Shown here: positions 15,830-24,341 of the stretch, piece by piece
How the letters are laid out: each line of letters starts with the position of its first letter
Numbering within the stretch: position 1 is the stretch's first letter
Assembly: GCF_030409845.1 (NCBI RefSeq)
Contig: NZ_JAUFQQ010000005.1
Span: 1,178,001 to 1,242,000 of the forward strand
Direction of reading: 5' to 3'
DNA: 64,000 nucleotides
DNA from: Flavobacterium branchiarum
Lineage (GTDB): Bacteria; Bacteroidota; Bacteroidia; Flavobacteriales; Flavobacteriaceae
Position numbers and translations under genes: made by a program
The notes under the pieces: model-generated
Database searches by the model: none
What the model saw: only the letters and a program-made list of their open reading frames with translations
What the model was told of the DNA's origin: nothing

Positions 15830-17056
15830 ATGCTTTTCTTATACAATCTAATCGTTATTATTGTAAGTTTTTTATTAAAAATAGTAGCGCTTTTTAGCCG
15901 TAAAATCAAACTTTTTGTAGATGGCAGAAAAAGCGTTTTCACAACCCTACAAGAAAAGATAAACCTCACAGACAAAACGATTTGGTTCCACGCTGCTTCG
16001 CTAGGCGAGTACGAACAAGGTTTACCTGTAATTGAAAAAATAAAAGAAAAATACCCTTCACATAAAATCATCGTTACCTTTTTTTCTCCTTCTGGCTATG
16101 AAGTACGAAAAAACAATACTGTTGCCGATGTTACTCTTTATTTACCATTGGACACCAAACAAAATGCAAAACAATTTTTAAAGTTGGTACATCCCGAGAT
16201 GGTCTTCTTTATTAAATATGAATTTTGGCCAAACTACCTTAATGAATTAAAAAAGAACAACACTCCTACCTATTTAGTATCTGGAATATTCAGAGACAAT
16301 CAAATATTCTTTAAATGGTACGGAGGCTTTTACAAAAAAGCACTTGACGCGTTTACTTATTTTTTCGTTCAGAACGAAAGCTCAAAAAACAAAATTGAAT
16401 CTATTGACTACAAAAACGTAATTATCTCAGGCGATACTAGATTTGATCGTGTGGTTGCAATTTTAGAACGAAACAACACATTAGATTTTATTTCTGAATT
16501 CAAGAACAACACTCCTACCATTGTTATTGGAAGCTCATGGCCCAAGGACGAAGCGCTACTAACTCAATACATCAACACCACAAAAGAACAAGTAAAATTC
16601 ATTATCGCTCCTCACAACATCAAACCAGAACAAATTACTGCGTTACAAAATTCTATCACTAAAAAGACAATCTTATTTTCTGAAAAAGAAGGAAAGAATT
16701 TAGCAGACAATGATGTTTTCATTATTGACACTGTTGGAATACTTACCAAGATATACAGCTACGCAACAATTGCGTATGTTGGCGGTGGTTTTGGAAACCC
16801 TGGAGTCCACAACATACTTGAACCAGCAACTTTTGGTCTTCCTATTGTAATAGGCCCAAATTACTCTCATTTTGCCGAAGCTATTGAACTTGTTCAACTA
16901 GGAGGCTGTATTTCTATCACCAATGCAACAGAGTTAGAAAACGCTTTTAACAATCTTATTTCAAATCAAAGCTACCTTGCCGAAAAAGGCTTGATTTGTA
17001 AGTCTTATGTACAAGAAAAAAAGGGCGCAACAGATACAATTATGAATGCAATTTAA
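15830..17056 (+). CDS. waaA: 3-deoxy-D-manno-octulosonic acid (Kdo) transferase
   Basis: WaaA (KdtA) adds Kdo from CMP-Kdo to the lipid A precursor at the cytosolic face of the inner membrane. I start at ATG 15830 (408 aa), giving an N-terminal membrane anchor (LYNLIVIIVSFLLKIVALF). This places the catalytic glutamate of HAASLGEYEQG at residue 60, as in E. coli WaaA. The upstream TTG at 15794 would add twelve residues without known function. GT-B features include SGIFRDNQIFFKWYGG and YVGGGFGNPGVHNILEP in the nucleotide-binding half. It is divergent from the aminotransferase-galE pair. Confidence 0.94.
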   Translation: MLFLYNLIVIIVSFLLKIVALFSRKIKLFVDGRKSVFTTLQEKINLTDKTIWFHAASLGEYEQGLPVIEKIKEKYPSHKIIVTFFSPSGYEVRKNNTVADVTLYLPLDTKQNAKQFLKLVHPEMVFFIKYEFWPNYLNELKKNNTPTYLVSGIFRDNQIFFKWYGGFYKKALDAFTYFFVQNESSKNKIESIDYKNVIISGDTRFDRVVAILERNNTLDFISEFKNNTPTIVIGSSWPKDEALLTQYINTTKEQVKFIIAPHNIKPEQITALQNSITKKTILFSEKEGKNLADNDVFIIDTVGILTKIYSYATIAYVGGGFGNPGVHNILEPATFGLPIVIGPNYSHFAEAIELVQLGGCISITNATELENAFNNLISNQSYLAEKGLICKSYVQEKKGATDTIMNAI

Positions 17057-17293
17057 TCTGACTCCCTAATTTTCCCTAAAAACTGTTATCCAAATCATAA
17101 TTTTCTGTTTGTTTTAGATCAAAAATGAATTCTTAAATTTAATTATCACACCTCTAAGGCTAGTCTTTTTTTATTGTGAAAAAATTAATCAAAAACCAGA
17201 AAGCACTGATTCTACTAGCGTTACCAAACAATTTCGTCCTAAAAACATTAAATCAAATATCAATTTATCACTTAAGAAAGCTATTTAACGTTT

Positions 17294-17310
17294 TTGGCAC
17301 GTTATTTGTT
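17294..17310 (+). promoter_or_regulatory. Sigma-54-like -24/-12 element
   Basis: TTGGCACGTTATTTGTT matches the sigma-54 consensus TTGGCACGNNNNTTGCW except for one base in the -12 region. It lies 120 bases upstream of the small lipoprotein gene. A conventional TAnnTTTG element is also present closer to the gene, so this site may be an additional promoter or chance. Confidence 0.35.
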
Positions 17311-17385
17311 AATAAGATATAACGTAGGCAATGAAGAATATTTTAAAAAAAAAATAAAAAAATATTTTACATATTAAAAAATTTA

Positions 17386-17393
17386 TATCTTTG
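17386..17393 (+). promoter_or_regulatory. -7 element of the small lipoprotein gene
   Basis: TATCTTTG, within an extremely A/T-rich upstream tract, matches TAnnTTTG 37 bases before the ATG. Confidence 0.55.
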
Positions 17394-17430
17394 CCACGAA
17401 TTAATAATTAACCTTTTATAATAAAGTAAG

Positions 17431-17655
17431 ATGAAAAAAGTATTTTTAAGTTTAGCTGTTGTTGCTGTTTTAACTGTTGTATCTTGTAAAAAAGCTGACG
17501 CTGCACCTGCTGACGACGCTGCTGTAGTTGATTCTGCTGCTGTTGTTGTTGATTCTGCTGCTGCTGTAGTTGATTCTGCTGCTGTTGTAGTTGATTCTGC
17601 TGCTGCTGTTGCTACTGAAGCTGCTGCTACTGCAACTGAAGCTGCAAAAAAATAA
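17431..17655 (+). CDS. Tiny alanine/valine-rich repetitive lipoprotein
   Basis: The 74-aa product begins with a lipoprotein signal (LAVVAVLTVVSC, lipidated cysteine at about residue 19) followed by KKADAAPADD. The rest is a near-perfect repeat of VVDSAAAV/VVDSAAVV (about four units), then TEAAATATEAAKK. The DNA is equally repetitive: GCTGCTGTAGTTGATTCT units with synonymous drift, so copy number may vary by slippage. The mature chain is low-complexity and acidic, with no enzyme-like core. The downstream terminator is strong. I do not recognise a named family; function unknown. Confidence 0.8.
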   Translation: MKKVFLSLAVVAVLTVVSCKKADAAPADDAAVVDSAAVVVDSAAAVVDSAAVVVDSAAAVATEAAATATEAAKK

Positions 17656-17680
17656 TTAGAACTTAAATTCTAAAATTTTT

Positions 17681-17711
17681 AAAGCCATCCGCTTAGCGTG
17701 ATGGCTTTTTT
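17681..17711 (+). terminator. Intrinsic terminator after the small lipoprotein gene
   Basis: AAAGCCATC (17681-17689) pairs with GATGGCTTT (17700-17708), followed by TTTT. Confidence 0.9.
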
Positions 17712-17744
17712 ATTGGATTAAAACGCAGCAATACATTTTAAACA

Positions 17745-17788
17745 AAAAAAAGAGAGCATTTTGATAAATCAAAATGCTCTCTTTTTTT
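17745..17788. terminator. Bidirectional terminator of the DUF1508 gene
   Basis: A 21-base inverted repeat (17745-17765 and 17768-17788), ending in A-runs and T-runs, surrounds the core GAGAGCATTTTGAT. It ends the minus-strand gene at 17803 and backs up the terminator at 17681. Confidence 0.85.
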
Positions 17789-17802
17789 CAACCACCCTCC
17801 CA

Positions 17803-18150
17803 CTAGTCCTCAAAAACAAAATCATCTACAGAGAAATCCAAAATCTCTGCTTTTGAACCATAAGTAACAATTTCTTTTATTCCTTTTTGAAGAAGCAATT
17901 CTGTCGTATACTTTCTACTTGTTGCAAAATGATTATCATTAAAAACCAACTTGAAAAAAAACTTTCCCCCAGACGATTTAAACTTCAAAAATTTAGCCGA
18001 GTCAATACTACCCTTAAATTTCTCAATCTCTTCTTCACACTCAAATTTAAGCTCATAACTAAGACTCGTAAAGATGACCTTCCCTTTTCTAGAAGTAAAC
18101 ACAAACTTATACTCATCATTAAACCTCTTACTTATAACAAAAGCTCCCAT
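17803..18150 (-). CDS. DUF1508 (YegP-like) domain protein
   Basis: This 115-aa protein has one or two copies of the YegP/DUF1508 pattern (FNDEYKFVFTSRKGKVIFTS, then GGKFFFKLVFNDNHFATSRK), small beta-rich units of unknown function. There is no signal peptide or membrane segment. It lies between a terminator and the tRNA pair, in its own transcription unit. The assignment is by pattern and moderately sure. Confidence 0.7.
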   Translation of the reverse strand: MGAFVISKRFNDEYKFVFTSRKGKVIFTSLSYELKFECEEEIEKFKGSIDSAKFLKFKSSGGKFFFKLVFNDNHFATSRKYTTELLLQKGIKEIVTYGSKAEILDFSVDDFVFED

Positions 18151-18293
18151 TTATATTTTTAGATTTTTTTTAGATTGTCGATTCTAGAATCGACTAAGAT
18201 TTATTAAAGCCAGAAATCAAGTATTATAAGTTTACTACAGACTACAGACTATTGTAAAATAAAAAAACCTCTTCAAAAAGAAGAGGTTTCTTG

Positions 18294-18379
18294 TACTCAG
18301 AGCGGGACTTGAACCCGCACGAACATTGCTGTTCACTGGATTTTAAGTCCAGCGTGTCTACCAATTTCACCATCCGAGC
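18294..18379 (-). tRNA. tRNA-Leu (UAA)
   Basis: Read on the minus strand: acceptor GCTCGGA, a D-arm with GGTAGACAC, an anticodon stem-loop GGACTTAAAATCC (anticodon TAA), a long variable arm typical of leucine tRNA, and a T-arm with GGTTCAAGTCC. The length is about 86 bases. No CCA is encoded. Confidence 0.95.
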
Positions 18380-18393
18380 ATTATGTGGTGTTG

Positions 18394-18466
18394 AGCGAAA
18401 AACGGGGCTCGAACCCGCGACCTCGACCTTGGCAAGGTCGCGCTCTACCAACTGAGCTATTTTCGC
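18394..18466 (-). tRNA. tRNA-Gly (GCC)
   Basis: On the minus strand: acceptor GCGAAAA pairing with TTTTCGC, TAGCTCAGTTGGTAGAGC D-arm, anticodon loop CTTGCCA (anticodon GCC) in the stem GACC/GGTC, and T-loop GGTTCGAGCC. It is 14 bases upstream of tRNA-Leu, so both are probably processed from one transcript. Confidence 0.95.
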
Positions 18467-18616
18467 CTTTCAAATTCTAATTAAGAACTACAATACTTGA
18501 ATTGTGCCGTATTGCGAGTGCAAATTTAAGACATTTATTGAGTTATACAAGCGTTTTTTGAAAAAAAATTTCACTTATTTTATAATCAACTGATAACCTA
18601 AACTTTAAATATGAAA

Positions 18617-21226
18617 TTATTTTCTTGTAATCATCCTTTTAATCTCATTAAGCTTCATTAACGCCTCTACTGGTGTTATCGCATTAATATCAAGATTTAA
18701 AATTTCTTCTTTAATCTCTTCCAATAACGGATCATCTAAATTAAAGAAACTCATTTGCATTTCATCACTATCCGATTTAATCCCGTTTAACGCATCACTT
18801 GAATGGTCTTTCTCCAATTTCTTCAAAAGCTTTTGTGCCTTCAAGATAACAATCTGAGGCATTCCTGCCATTTTTGCAACGTGAATTCCAAAACTATGTG
18901 CGCTACCTCCTTTTACAAGCTTTCTAACAAAAAGAACCGTATCCTTTAATTCTTTTACTGCAACATTATAATTCTGAATTCTAGGTAGCGAATCTGTCAT
19001 TTCATTTAACTCGTGATAATGTGTAGCAAACAATGTTTTTGGTCTCGACGGATGCTCATGCAAAAATTCAGCAATAGCCCATGCAATCGAAATTCCATCA
19101 TATGTACTCGTTCCTCTTCCTATCTCATCTAACAACACCAAACTTCTATCTGAAATATTATTCAAGATTGAAGCTGTTTCATTCATCTCAACCATAAAAG
19201 TAGATTCTCCCATCGAAATATTATCCGACGCTCCTACTCTTGTAAAGATTTTATCAACCATTCCCATTCTAACGCTATCCGCAGGAACAAAACTTCCCAT
19301 TTGAGCCAATAATACAATTAAAGCAGTTTGGCGCAAAATAGCAGACTTACCAGACATGTTAGGCCCTGTAATCATAATTAACTGTTGCGTTTCTCTATCC
19401 AAGAAAACATCATTAGCTATATATGGTACACCAACTGGTAATTGTTTTTCAATAACAGGATGTCTTCCGTTTTTAATTTCCAATTCGAAAGTATCATCAA
19501 TTTCCGGACAAACATATTTATTCTCGATTGCCAATTGCGTAAATGAACATAAACAATCTAGTTGCGCCACCAAATTTGCATTCATTTGCACCGGCTTGAT
19601 GTATGTTGTTATCCAAGAAACCAATCCCTCAAAAAGTTCTAATTCTATTTTATGAATTTTCTCTTCAGCTCCTAAAATTTTAGTTTCATATTCTTTTAAC
19701 TCTTCAGTAATATAACGTTCTGCATTTACCAAAGTTTGCTTACGAATCCATTCTGTCGGTACTTTATCTTTATGCGTATTTCTAACTTCGATATAATACC
19801 CAAAAACGTTATTAAATGAAATCTTCAAAGAAGTAATTCCGGTTCTCTCCGACTCTCTTTTTTCAATCCCCTCCAGAAACTCTTTTCCTGAAGTAGAAAT
19901 AGCTCGCAAATCATCTAACTCTTCACTAATTCCTTTTGCAATAGCATTTCCTTTATTAATAGATACAGGTGCTGCCTCTTGATTTAAAGTTGTTTTAATT
20001 TTTTCACGCAATAAATCACAACTATGCAAATTAACGCCTATTGTTTTTACTGCTTCTTGTGAACTCTTAAGAGCAAGGTCTTTTATAGGAATGATTGCAT
20101 CTAATGATTCTTTCAGATAAACAATCTCACGCGGAGAAACTTTACCTGCGGCAATTTTAGAAATCAAACGTTCTAAATCTGATATTTGCTTAATTTGATA
20201 CTGAATATTATGAAGCACCTCTTGATTCTCCTTTAAGTAAGAAACTACTTCGTGACGGCTCTTAATCTTTTCACTATCTTTAAGAGGTAACGCCAACCAA
20301 CGTTTCAACAATCGCCCACCCATTGGCGAAAGCGTTCTATCAATAACATCCAAAAGCGTAACTGCATTCGGATTGTAACTGTGATACAATTCTAGATTTC
20401 GAATCGTAAATCGATCCATCCACACATAAGCGTCTTCGGCAATTCGCTGAATTGTTGTTATGTGCTGTACTCTATTATGTTGCGTTTCGGATAAGTAATA
20501 TAGAATAGCTCCCGAGGCAATAATTCCTTCTTTTAATTCTTCTACCCCAAAACCTTTTAAAGAAACAGTTTGAAAATGCTTCGTTAAAATCTCTAAAGCA
20601 TAGTCTTCTTTATAAATCCAATCTTCTAAATAAAAACTATGAAAATCTTCTCCAAAAGCTTCTTTGAAATCATTTTTATTGTGCTTAGGAACCAGTACTT
20701 CACTTGGTCTAAAATTCTGTAATAATTTATCTATGTATTCAGTATTTCCTTGGGCCATTAGGAATTCTCCCGTAGAAACATCCAAAAACGAAATTCCTAT
20801 ATTTTTATTGACAAAATAAACTGATGCCAAAAAGTTATTGGCTTTAGACTGCAATACCTCATCATTTAGAGAAACACCTGGAGTCACCAACTCCGTAACA
20901 CCTCTTTTAACGATTGTTTTAGTCATTTTAGGATCTTCTAGCTGATCACAAATCGCTACACGAAGTCCTGCTTTTACTAATTTGGGCAAATACGTATTAA
21001 TAGAATGATGTGGAAAACCCGCCAAAGCTGTTTCGGTTTCTGAGCCTGCTCCTCTTTTTGTTAATGTTATACCTAAGATTTTAGAAGCCCTAACAGCATC
21101 TTCTCCAAAGGTTTCGTAAAAATCACCAACTCTAAAAAGCAAACATGCATCTGGATATTTTCTCTTAATATCATTGTATTGTTTCATTAACGGTGTTTCT
21201 TTCACCACTTTCTCTTTCGCTGCCAA
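18617..21226 (-). CDS. mutS: DNA mismatch repair protein MutS
   Basis: MutS recognises mismatches and starts methyl-independent repair with MutL. The 869-aa protein has the mismatch-contacting F-x-E motif at Phe36-Tyr-Glu38, which is exactly the E. coli numbering when the TTG at 21226 is used; the next ATG (residue 14) would shorten the N-terminus. The Walker A motif GPNMSGKS is at about 621, Walker B-region [10 protein letters not shown] follows, and FATHYHEL is typical. The clamp region contains [12 protein letters not shown]. The C-terminal tail is short. It lies alone between the tRNAs and a divergent DUF1573 gene. Confidence 0.97.
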   Translation of the reverse strand: MAAKEKVVKETPLMKQYNDIKRKYPDACLLFRVGDFYETFGEDAVRASKILGITLTKRGAGSETETALAGFPHHSINTYLPKLVKAGLRVAICDQLEDPKMTKTIVKRGVTELVTPGVSLNDEVLQSKANNFLASVYFVNKNIGISFLDVSTGEFLMAQGNTEYIDKLLQNFRPSEVLVPKHNKNDFKEAFGEDFHSFYLEDWIYKEDYALEILTKHFQTVSLKGFGVEELKEGIIASGAILYYLSETQHNRVQHITTIQRIAEDAYVWMDRFTIRNLELYHSYNPNAVTLLDVIDRTLSPMGGRLLKRWLALPLKDSEKIKSRHEVVSYLKENQEVLHNIQYQIKQISDLERLISKIAAGKVSPREIVYLKESLDAIIPIKDLALKSSQEAVKTIGVNLHSCDLLREKIKTTLNQEAAPVSINKGNAIAKGISEELDDLRAISTSGKEFLEGIEKRESERTGITSLKISFNNVFGYYIEVRNTHKDKVPTEWIRKQTLVNAERYITEELKEYETKILGAEEKIHKIELELFEGLVSWITTYIKPVQMNANLVAQLDCLCSFTQLAIENKYVCPEIDDTFELEIKNGRHPVIEKQLPVGVPYIANDVFLDRETQQLIMITGPNMSGKSAILRQTALIVLLAQMGSFVPADSVRMGMVDKIFTRVGASDNISMGESTFMVEMNETASILNNISDRSLVLLDEIGRGTSTYDGISIAWAIAEFLHEHPSRPKTLFATHYHELNEMTDSLPRIQNYNVAVKELKDTVLFVRKLVKGGSAHSFGIHVAKMAGMPQIVILKAQKLLKKLEKDHSSDALNGIKSDSDEMQMSFFNLDDPLLEEIKEEILNLDINAITPVEALMKLNEIKRMITRK

Positions 21227-21350
21227 ATTACTGTGTTTTTAAATGAAATATTATGACAGCGAATTTATAAATTTTAAAGCGAATAAAGAATCCCAGAAAA
21301 AATTAAAATATTTTTAAGGTAATTTTAAGGTACACTTTCATTATTTTACA

Positions 21351-21358
21351 TAAATTTG
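21351..21358 (+). promoter_or_regulatory. -7 element of the DUF1573 gene
   Basis: TAAATTTG matches TAnnTTTG, 25 bases before the ATG at 21384. Confidence 0.5.
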
Positions 21359-21383
21359 TTAATAATTAAAAAATAAACTAAAA

Positions 21384-21806
21384 ATGAAAAAAATAGTTCT
21401 ACTTGTAATGTTTACAGTACTAAGCGTTGCTACATCAAACGCACAAGCTAAAGCTAAAACAGCTAAAGTTGATGGTGCTGGAATGGTTTTCGTTAACGAA
21501 GTAATAGATTACGGAACAATTGCACAAAATGCAGATGGAAAACGTGAATTTGTTTTTACTAATAACGGTAACAAACCATTAATCATCACTAACACACAAG
21601 GATCTTGTGGATGTACAGTTCCAACTTCTCCAAAAGAGCCAATTGCTCCAGGTGGAAAAGGTATCATTGGTGTAAAATATGCTACTGATAGAGTAGGTTC
21701 TTTTACTAAAACAGTAACAGTTTCATCTAACGCAGCTGGACAACCTACAAAAACTCTTACGATTAAAGGTACAGTTTTAGCAGCAAATGATGCTCCAAAA
21801 AGCTAA
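21384..21806 (+). CDS. Exported DUF1573 domain protein
   Basis: The 140-aa product has a signal peptide (KKIVLLVMFTVLSVATSNAQ) followed by one DUF1573 domain, an Ig-like fold. It has the typical sequence FVFTNNGNKPLIITN, the SCGCTVPT motif and the late GVKYATDRVGSFTKTVTV strand pair. These domains are abundant in Bacteroidetes; their function is unknown, though cell-surface or periplasmic roles are assumed. The CGC cysteines could bind metal or form a disulfide. It has its own promoter and terminator. Confidence 0.92.
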   Translation: MKKIVLLVMFTVLSVATSNAQAKAKTAKVDGAGMVFVNEVIDYGTIAQNADGKREFVFTNNGNKPLIITNTQGSCGCTVPTSPKEPIAPGGKGIIGVKYATDRVGSFTKTVTVSSNAAGQPTKTLTIKGTVLAANDAPKS

Positions 21807-21833
21807 ATCGTAAAACAGCAAAAAAAATAAACG

Positions 21834-21864
21834 AAAAGCTTCCTTATATTTGGAAGCTTTTTTT
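21834..21864 (+). terminator. Intrinsic terminator after the DUF1573 gene
   Basis: AAAAGCTTCC (21834-21843) pairs with GGAAGCTTTT (21852-21861), followed by TTT. Confidence 0.9.
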
Positions 21865-21885
21865 ATTACTAGAATTTAAATAATT

Positions 21886-22422
21886 ATGAGAAAACTCGAA
21901 AACAGCGAGCTCGAAAGAAAATCTATTGCTGCTTTTAAAAAATCAGACAAGACACCTCTTATTTTAGTATTAGACGACATTCGTAGTCTACACAATATAG
22001 GTTCTGTATTTAGAACGGCAGATGCATTTTTAATTGAAAAAATAATCCTGTGTGGTATCACTGCAACTCCACCCAACAAGGAAATACACAAAACAGCACT
22101 TGGTGCTACTGAAACCGTTACTTGGGAACACCACGAAAGCGTTTTAGAAGTAATCGAAAATCTTAAAAAGGAAAACGTTACTACACTAGCAATCGAACAA
22201 GTTGAAAGCGCTATTTTCTTGCAAGATTTTGAAGTAGAGAAAGACAAAAAATATGCTTTAGTATTTGGAAACGAAGTGTATGGCGTATCTCAAGAAGCTG
22301 TTGCAATTTGCGATGGTTGTATTGAAATTCCACAATTAGGAACCAAACATTCACTTAATATTTCTGTGAGTGCTGGTATTGTTGTTTGGGATTTATTTCA
22401 GAAAATGAATTGGCCAAAATAA
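21886..22422 (+). CDS. TrmH/SpoU-family RNA methyltransferase
   Basis: This 178-aa SPOUT methyltransferase has three hallmark motifs: LDDIRSLHNIGSVFRTAD (about 28-45), the SAM-binding knot segment ALVFGNEVYGVSQEAV (about 125-140) and IPQLGTKHSLNISVSAGIV (about 148-166). Family members 2'-O-methylate ribose in tRNA or rRNA. The minimal size, without an extra substrate-binding domain, is closest to TrmH/TrmL-type tRNA enzymes, but the target nucleotide cannot be fixed. It precedes the CHAP gene on the same strand. Confidence 0.9.
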   Translation: MRKLENSELERKSIAAFKKSDKTPLILVLDDIRSLHNIGSVFRTADAFLIEKIILCGITATPPNKEIHKTALGATETVTWEHHESVLEVIENLKKENVTTLAIEQVESAIFLQDFEVEKDKKYALVFGNEVYGVSQEAVAICDGCIEIPQLGTKHSLNISVSAGIVVWDLFQKMNWPK

Positions 22423-22477
22423 TTTTAGAAACTTCTAGTTTCGAAATGACAGAATACAAAACAACATTACTATCACA

Positions 22478-23071
22478 ATGAAAACCAAACGCTGGACTTA
22501 CTTCTTAATTGGATTATTACTATTTCTTTTCTCAGGAATATGGGCTTTTAAAAAATTTAATTTCAATTCTGAACATACAATAGGACAGCCTTTGGATAGC
22601 CTAAATGGTATTTGCGTTTATTACAACGGAGGAGTGAATAATGTTACTGATAGAAATCTCACCGCCGACAATTACAATCTTGGCCTAAAATACCAGTGTG
22701 TAGAATTTGTAAAGAGATATTACTACGAGCATTTTAACCACAAAATGCCTGATAGTTATGGTCACGCCAAAGATTTTTTTAACGAAAAACTTTCTGATGG
22801 TCAAAAAAATGAAAAGAGGAATTTAATACAATATACCAATCCAAGTATAAGCAAACCCAAAGTTGACGACCTGCTAATTTACAGCGGAACTATTTTTAAC
22901 CGATTTGGACACGTTGCAATTGTTTCGAATGTTACTGCTAATGAAATAGAAATAATTCAGCAAAACCCAGGTCCGTTTAGTAAATCTAGAGAAACCTTCT
23001 CTTTAATTGAAAAAGAAGGAAAATGGACAATTAATAATGATAGAATCTTAGGTTGGTTAAGAAAAGAATAG
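22478..23071 (+). CDS. CHAP-domain (cysteine amidohydrolase/peptidase) membrane-anchored protein
   Basis: The 197-aa product starts with an N-terminal membrane anchor (residues 7-25). The CHAP domain follows, with catalytic Cys74 in YQCVEFVKRYY and His145 in RFGHVAIVSN. CHAP enzymes cleave peptidoglycan or glutathionyl-spermidine amide bonds; the mid-domain YGHAKDFF resembles the E. coli glutathionylspermidine amidase/CHAP group. It probably acts outside the inner membrane. Its TAG stop is directly followed by the stop of the opposite-strand gene, leaving no room for a terminator. Confidence 0.88.
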   Translation: MKTKRWTYFLIGLLLFLFSGIWAFKKFNFNSEHTIGQPLDSLNGICVYYNGGVNNVTDRNLTADNYNLGLKYQCVEFVKRYYYEHFNHKMPDSYGHAKDFFNEKLSDGQKNEKRNLIQYTNPSISKPKVDDLLIYSGTIFNRFGHVAIVSNVTANEIEIIQQNPGPFSKSRETFSLIEKEGKWTINNDRILGWLRKE

Positions 23072-24205
23072 CTAGCCTATTTTTTTCTGGATTTCTTCTA
23101 AAACAAAAAGATAATCTTCATGTTTCTTTACAAAATCACGGTCTGAGACATCAATAATCAAAACATTTAAATCTGCTTGAGATTTAATATATTCCAAATA
23201 GCCATTGTTGATTTTATCTAAATAAGCAGCCTCAATATTTTGCTCGTAGCTTCTGCCTCGTTTTTTTATGTTTTGCAATAAACGTTCTGTATTTTGATAT
23301 AAATACACATACAAATCGGGCTTTGGCATTTCCTTATAAATAATATCGAACAAGTTTCTATACAATCGATATTCATCTTCCGCAAGTGTAATTTTAGCGA
23401 AAATCAATGATTTAAAGATATGATAATCGGCTACGATAAAATCTTTAAACAAATCAAATTGAGCCAAATCATCCGATAATTGCTGATAACGATCTGCCAG
23501 AAAAGACATTTCGAGTGGAAAAGCATATCGATTTTGATCTTTATAAAATTTGGGCAAAAAAGGATTGTCTGCAAAACGTTCTAATACCGTTTTAGCATTA
23601 AAATCATCTGCTATCTTATGCACTAAAGTTGTTTTTCCTGCACCAATATTCCCTTCAAAGGCAATATAATTAAATCGTTGCATCGGAATTTCTTGTAGTG
23701 GACTTTTCAAACTCTGAACAACTGTACAAACACTATCGTCTGGCGATATTGCAATTAATTCTGAAATTGTTTTTTGAAAAATTGGATGCTTCCAGTTTAA
23801 ATTCAAATCTTGAATAGGCAGCAAGACAAAATTTCGATTTTGCATCAAAGGATGTGGCACCTTGAGCTTTTCTGTATCGACAACTTCATCTTCGTAAATA
23901 ATGAGATCAATATCTATTAGTCGAGATTGGTAACCTTGTTGCTCTGAACGAGTACGTCCTAATTGTTTTTCTACTTTTAAAACCTGATTTAATATTTTTT
24001 GTGCAGACGCATTGGTATGCAAAACCAAAGCACAATTATAAAATGCATCACTTTCAAAACCCCAAGCCGGTGTCTCATATAACTTCGAAACTTGAACAAC
24101 AGTACCAATTTCCTGATGTATCAAATTAATGCAGTTTTCGATATTTGCTAACCTATTTCCTTGGTTACTTCCTAGGGATAAAACGACCTGATATTGTGAT
24201 TTCAT
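23072..24205 (-). CDS. folK: Bifunctional HPPK (FolK) and deoxynucleoside kinase fusion
   Basis: The N-terminal half (about residues 1-150) is 6-hydroxymethyl-7,8-dihydropterin pyrophosphokinase: LSLGSNQGNR, YETPAWGFESDAFYN and RLIDIDLIIYEDE. It makes the pyrophosphorylated pterin for folate synthesis. The C-terminal half is a deoxynucleoside kinase-like P-loop protein with FEGNIGAGKTTL near residue 180 and DRYQQLSDDLAQFDLF later, suited to deoxynucleoside salvage. I start at ATG 24205 (377 aa) rather than the TTG four codons upstream. This fusion occurs in other Bacteroidetes. The two activities meet in nucleotide/one-carbon metabolism (inference). Confidence 0.92.
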   Translation of the reverse strand: MKSQYQVVLSLGSNQGNRLANIENCINLIHQEIGTVVQVSKLYETPAWGFESDAFYNCALVLHTNASAQKILNQVLKVEKQLGRTRSEQQGYQSRLIDIDLIIYEDEVVDTEKLKVPHPLMQNRNFVLLPIQDLNLNWKHPIFQKTISELIAISPDDSVCTVVQSLKSPLQEIPMQRFNYIAFEGNIGAGKTTLVHKIADDFNAKTVLERFADNPFLPKFYKDQNRYAFPLEMSFLADRYQQLSDDLAQFDLFKDFIVADYHIFKSLIFAKITLAEDEYRLYRNLFDIIYKEMPKPDLYVYLYQNTERLLQNIKKRGRSYEQNIEAAYLDKINNGYLEYIKSQADLNVLIIDVSDRDFVKKHEDYLFVLEEIQKKIG

Positions 24206-24246
24206 AATTAGATGCAAATTAACTAAAAGTATTTTAGAAATAGCAA

Positions 24247-24254
24247 TATATTTG
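24247..24254 (+). promoter_or_regulatory. -7 element upstream of sppA
   Basis: TATATTTG matches TAnnTTTG and is 87 bases before the sppA ATG. It overlaps the region upstream of the divergent folK-dNK gene; no clear -33 element. Confidence 0.4.
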
Positions 24255-24341
24255 TATATCGACTTATAACAAAATAAAAAAATATAAAGTCGCGATTTGT
24301 AACATTTTAGCTTTTTTGCTACTTATTAAAAAATTGTAATT

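Noticed and set aside
18617..21226. ATG at residue 14 of mutS as the start
   Set aside because: The TTG start puts the mismatch-binding F-x-E motif at residues 36-38 exactly as in E. coli, so the longer form is preferred.
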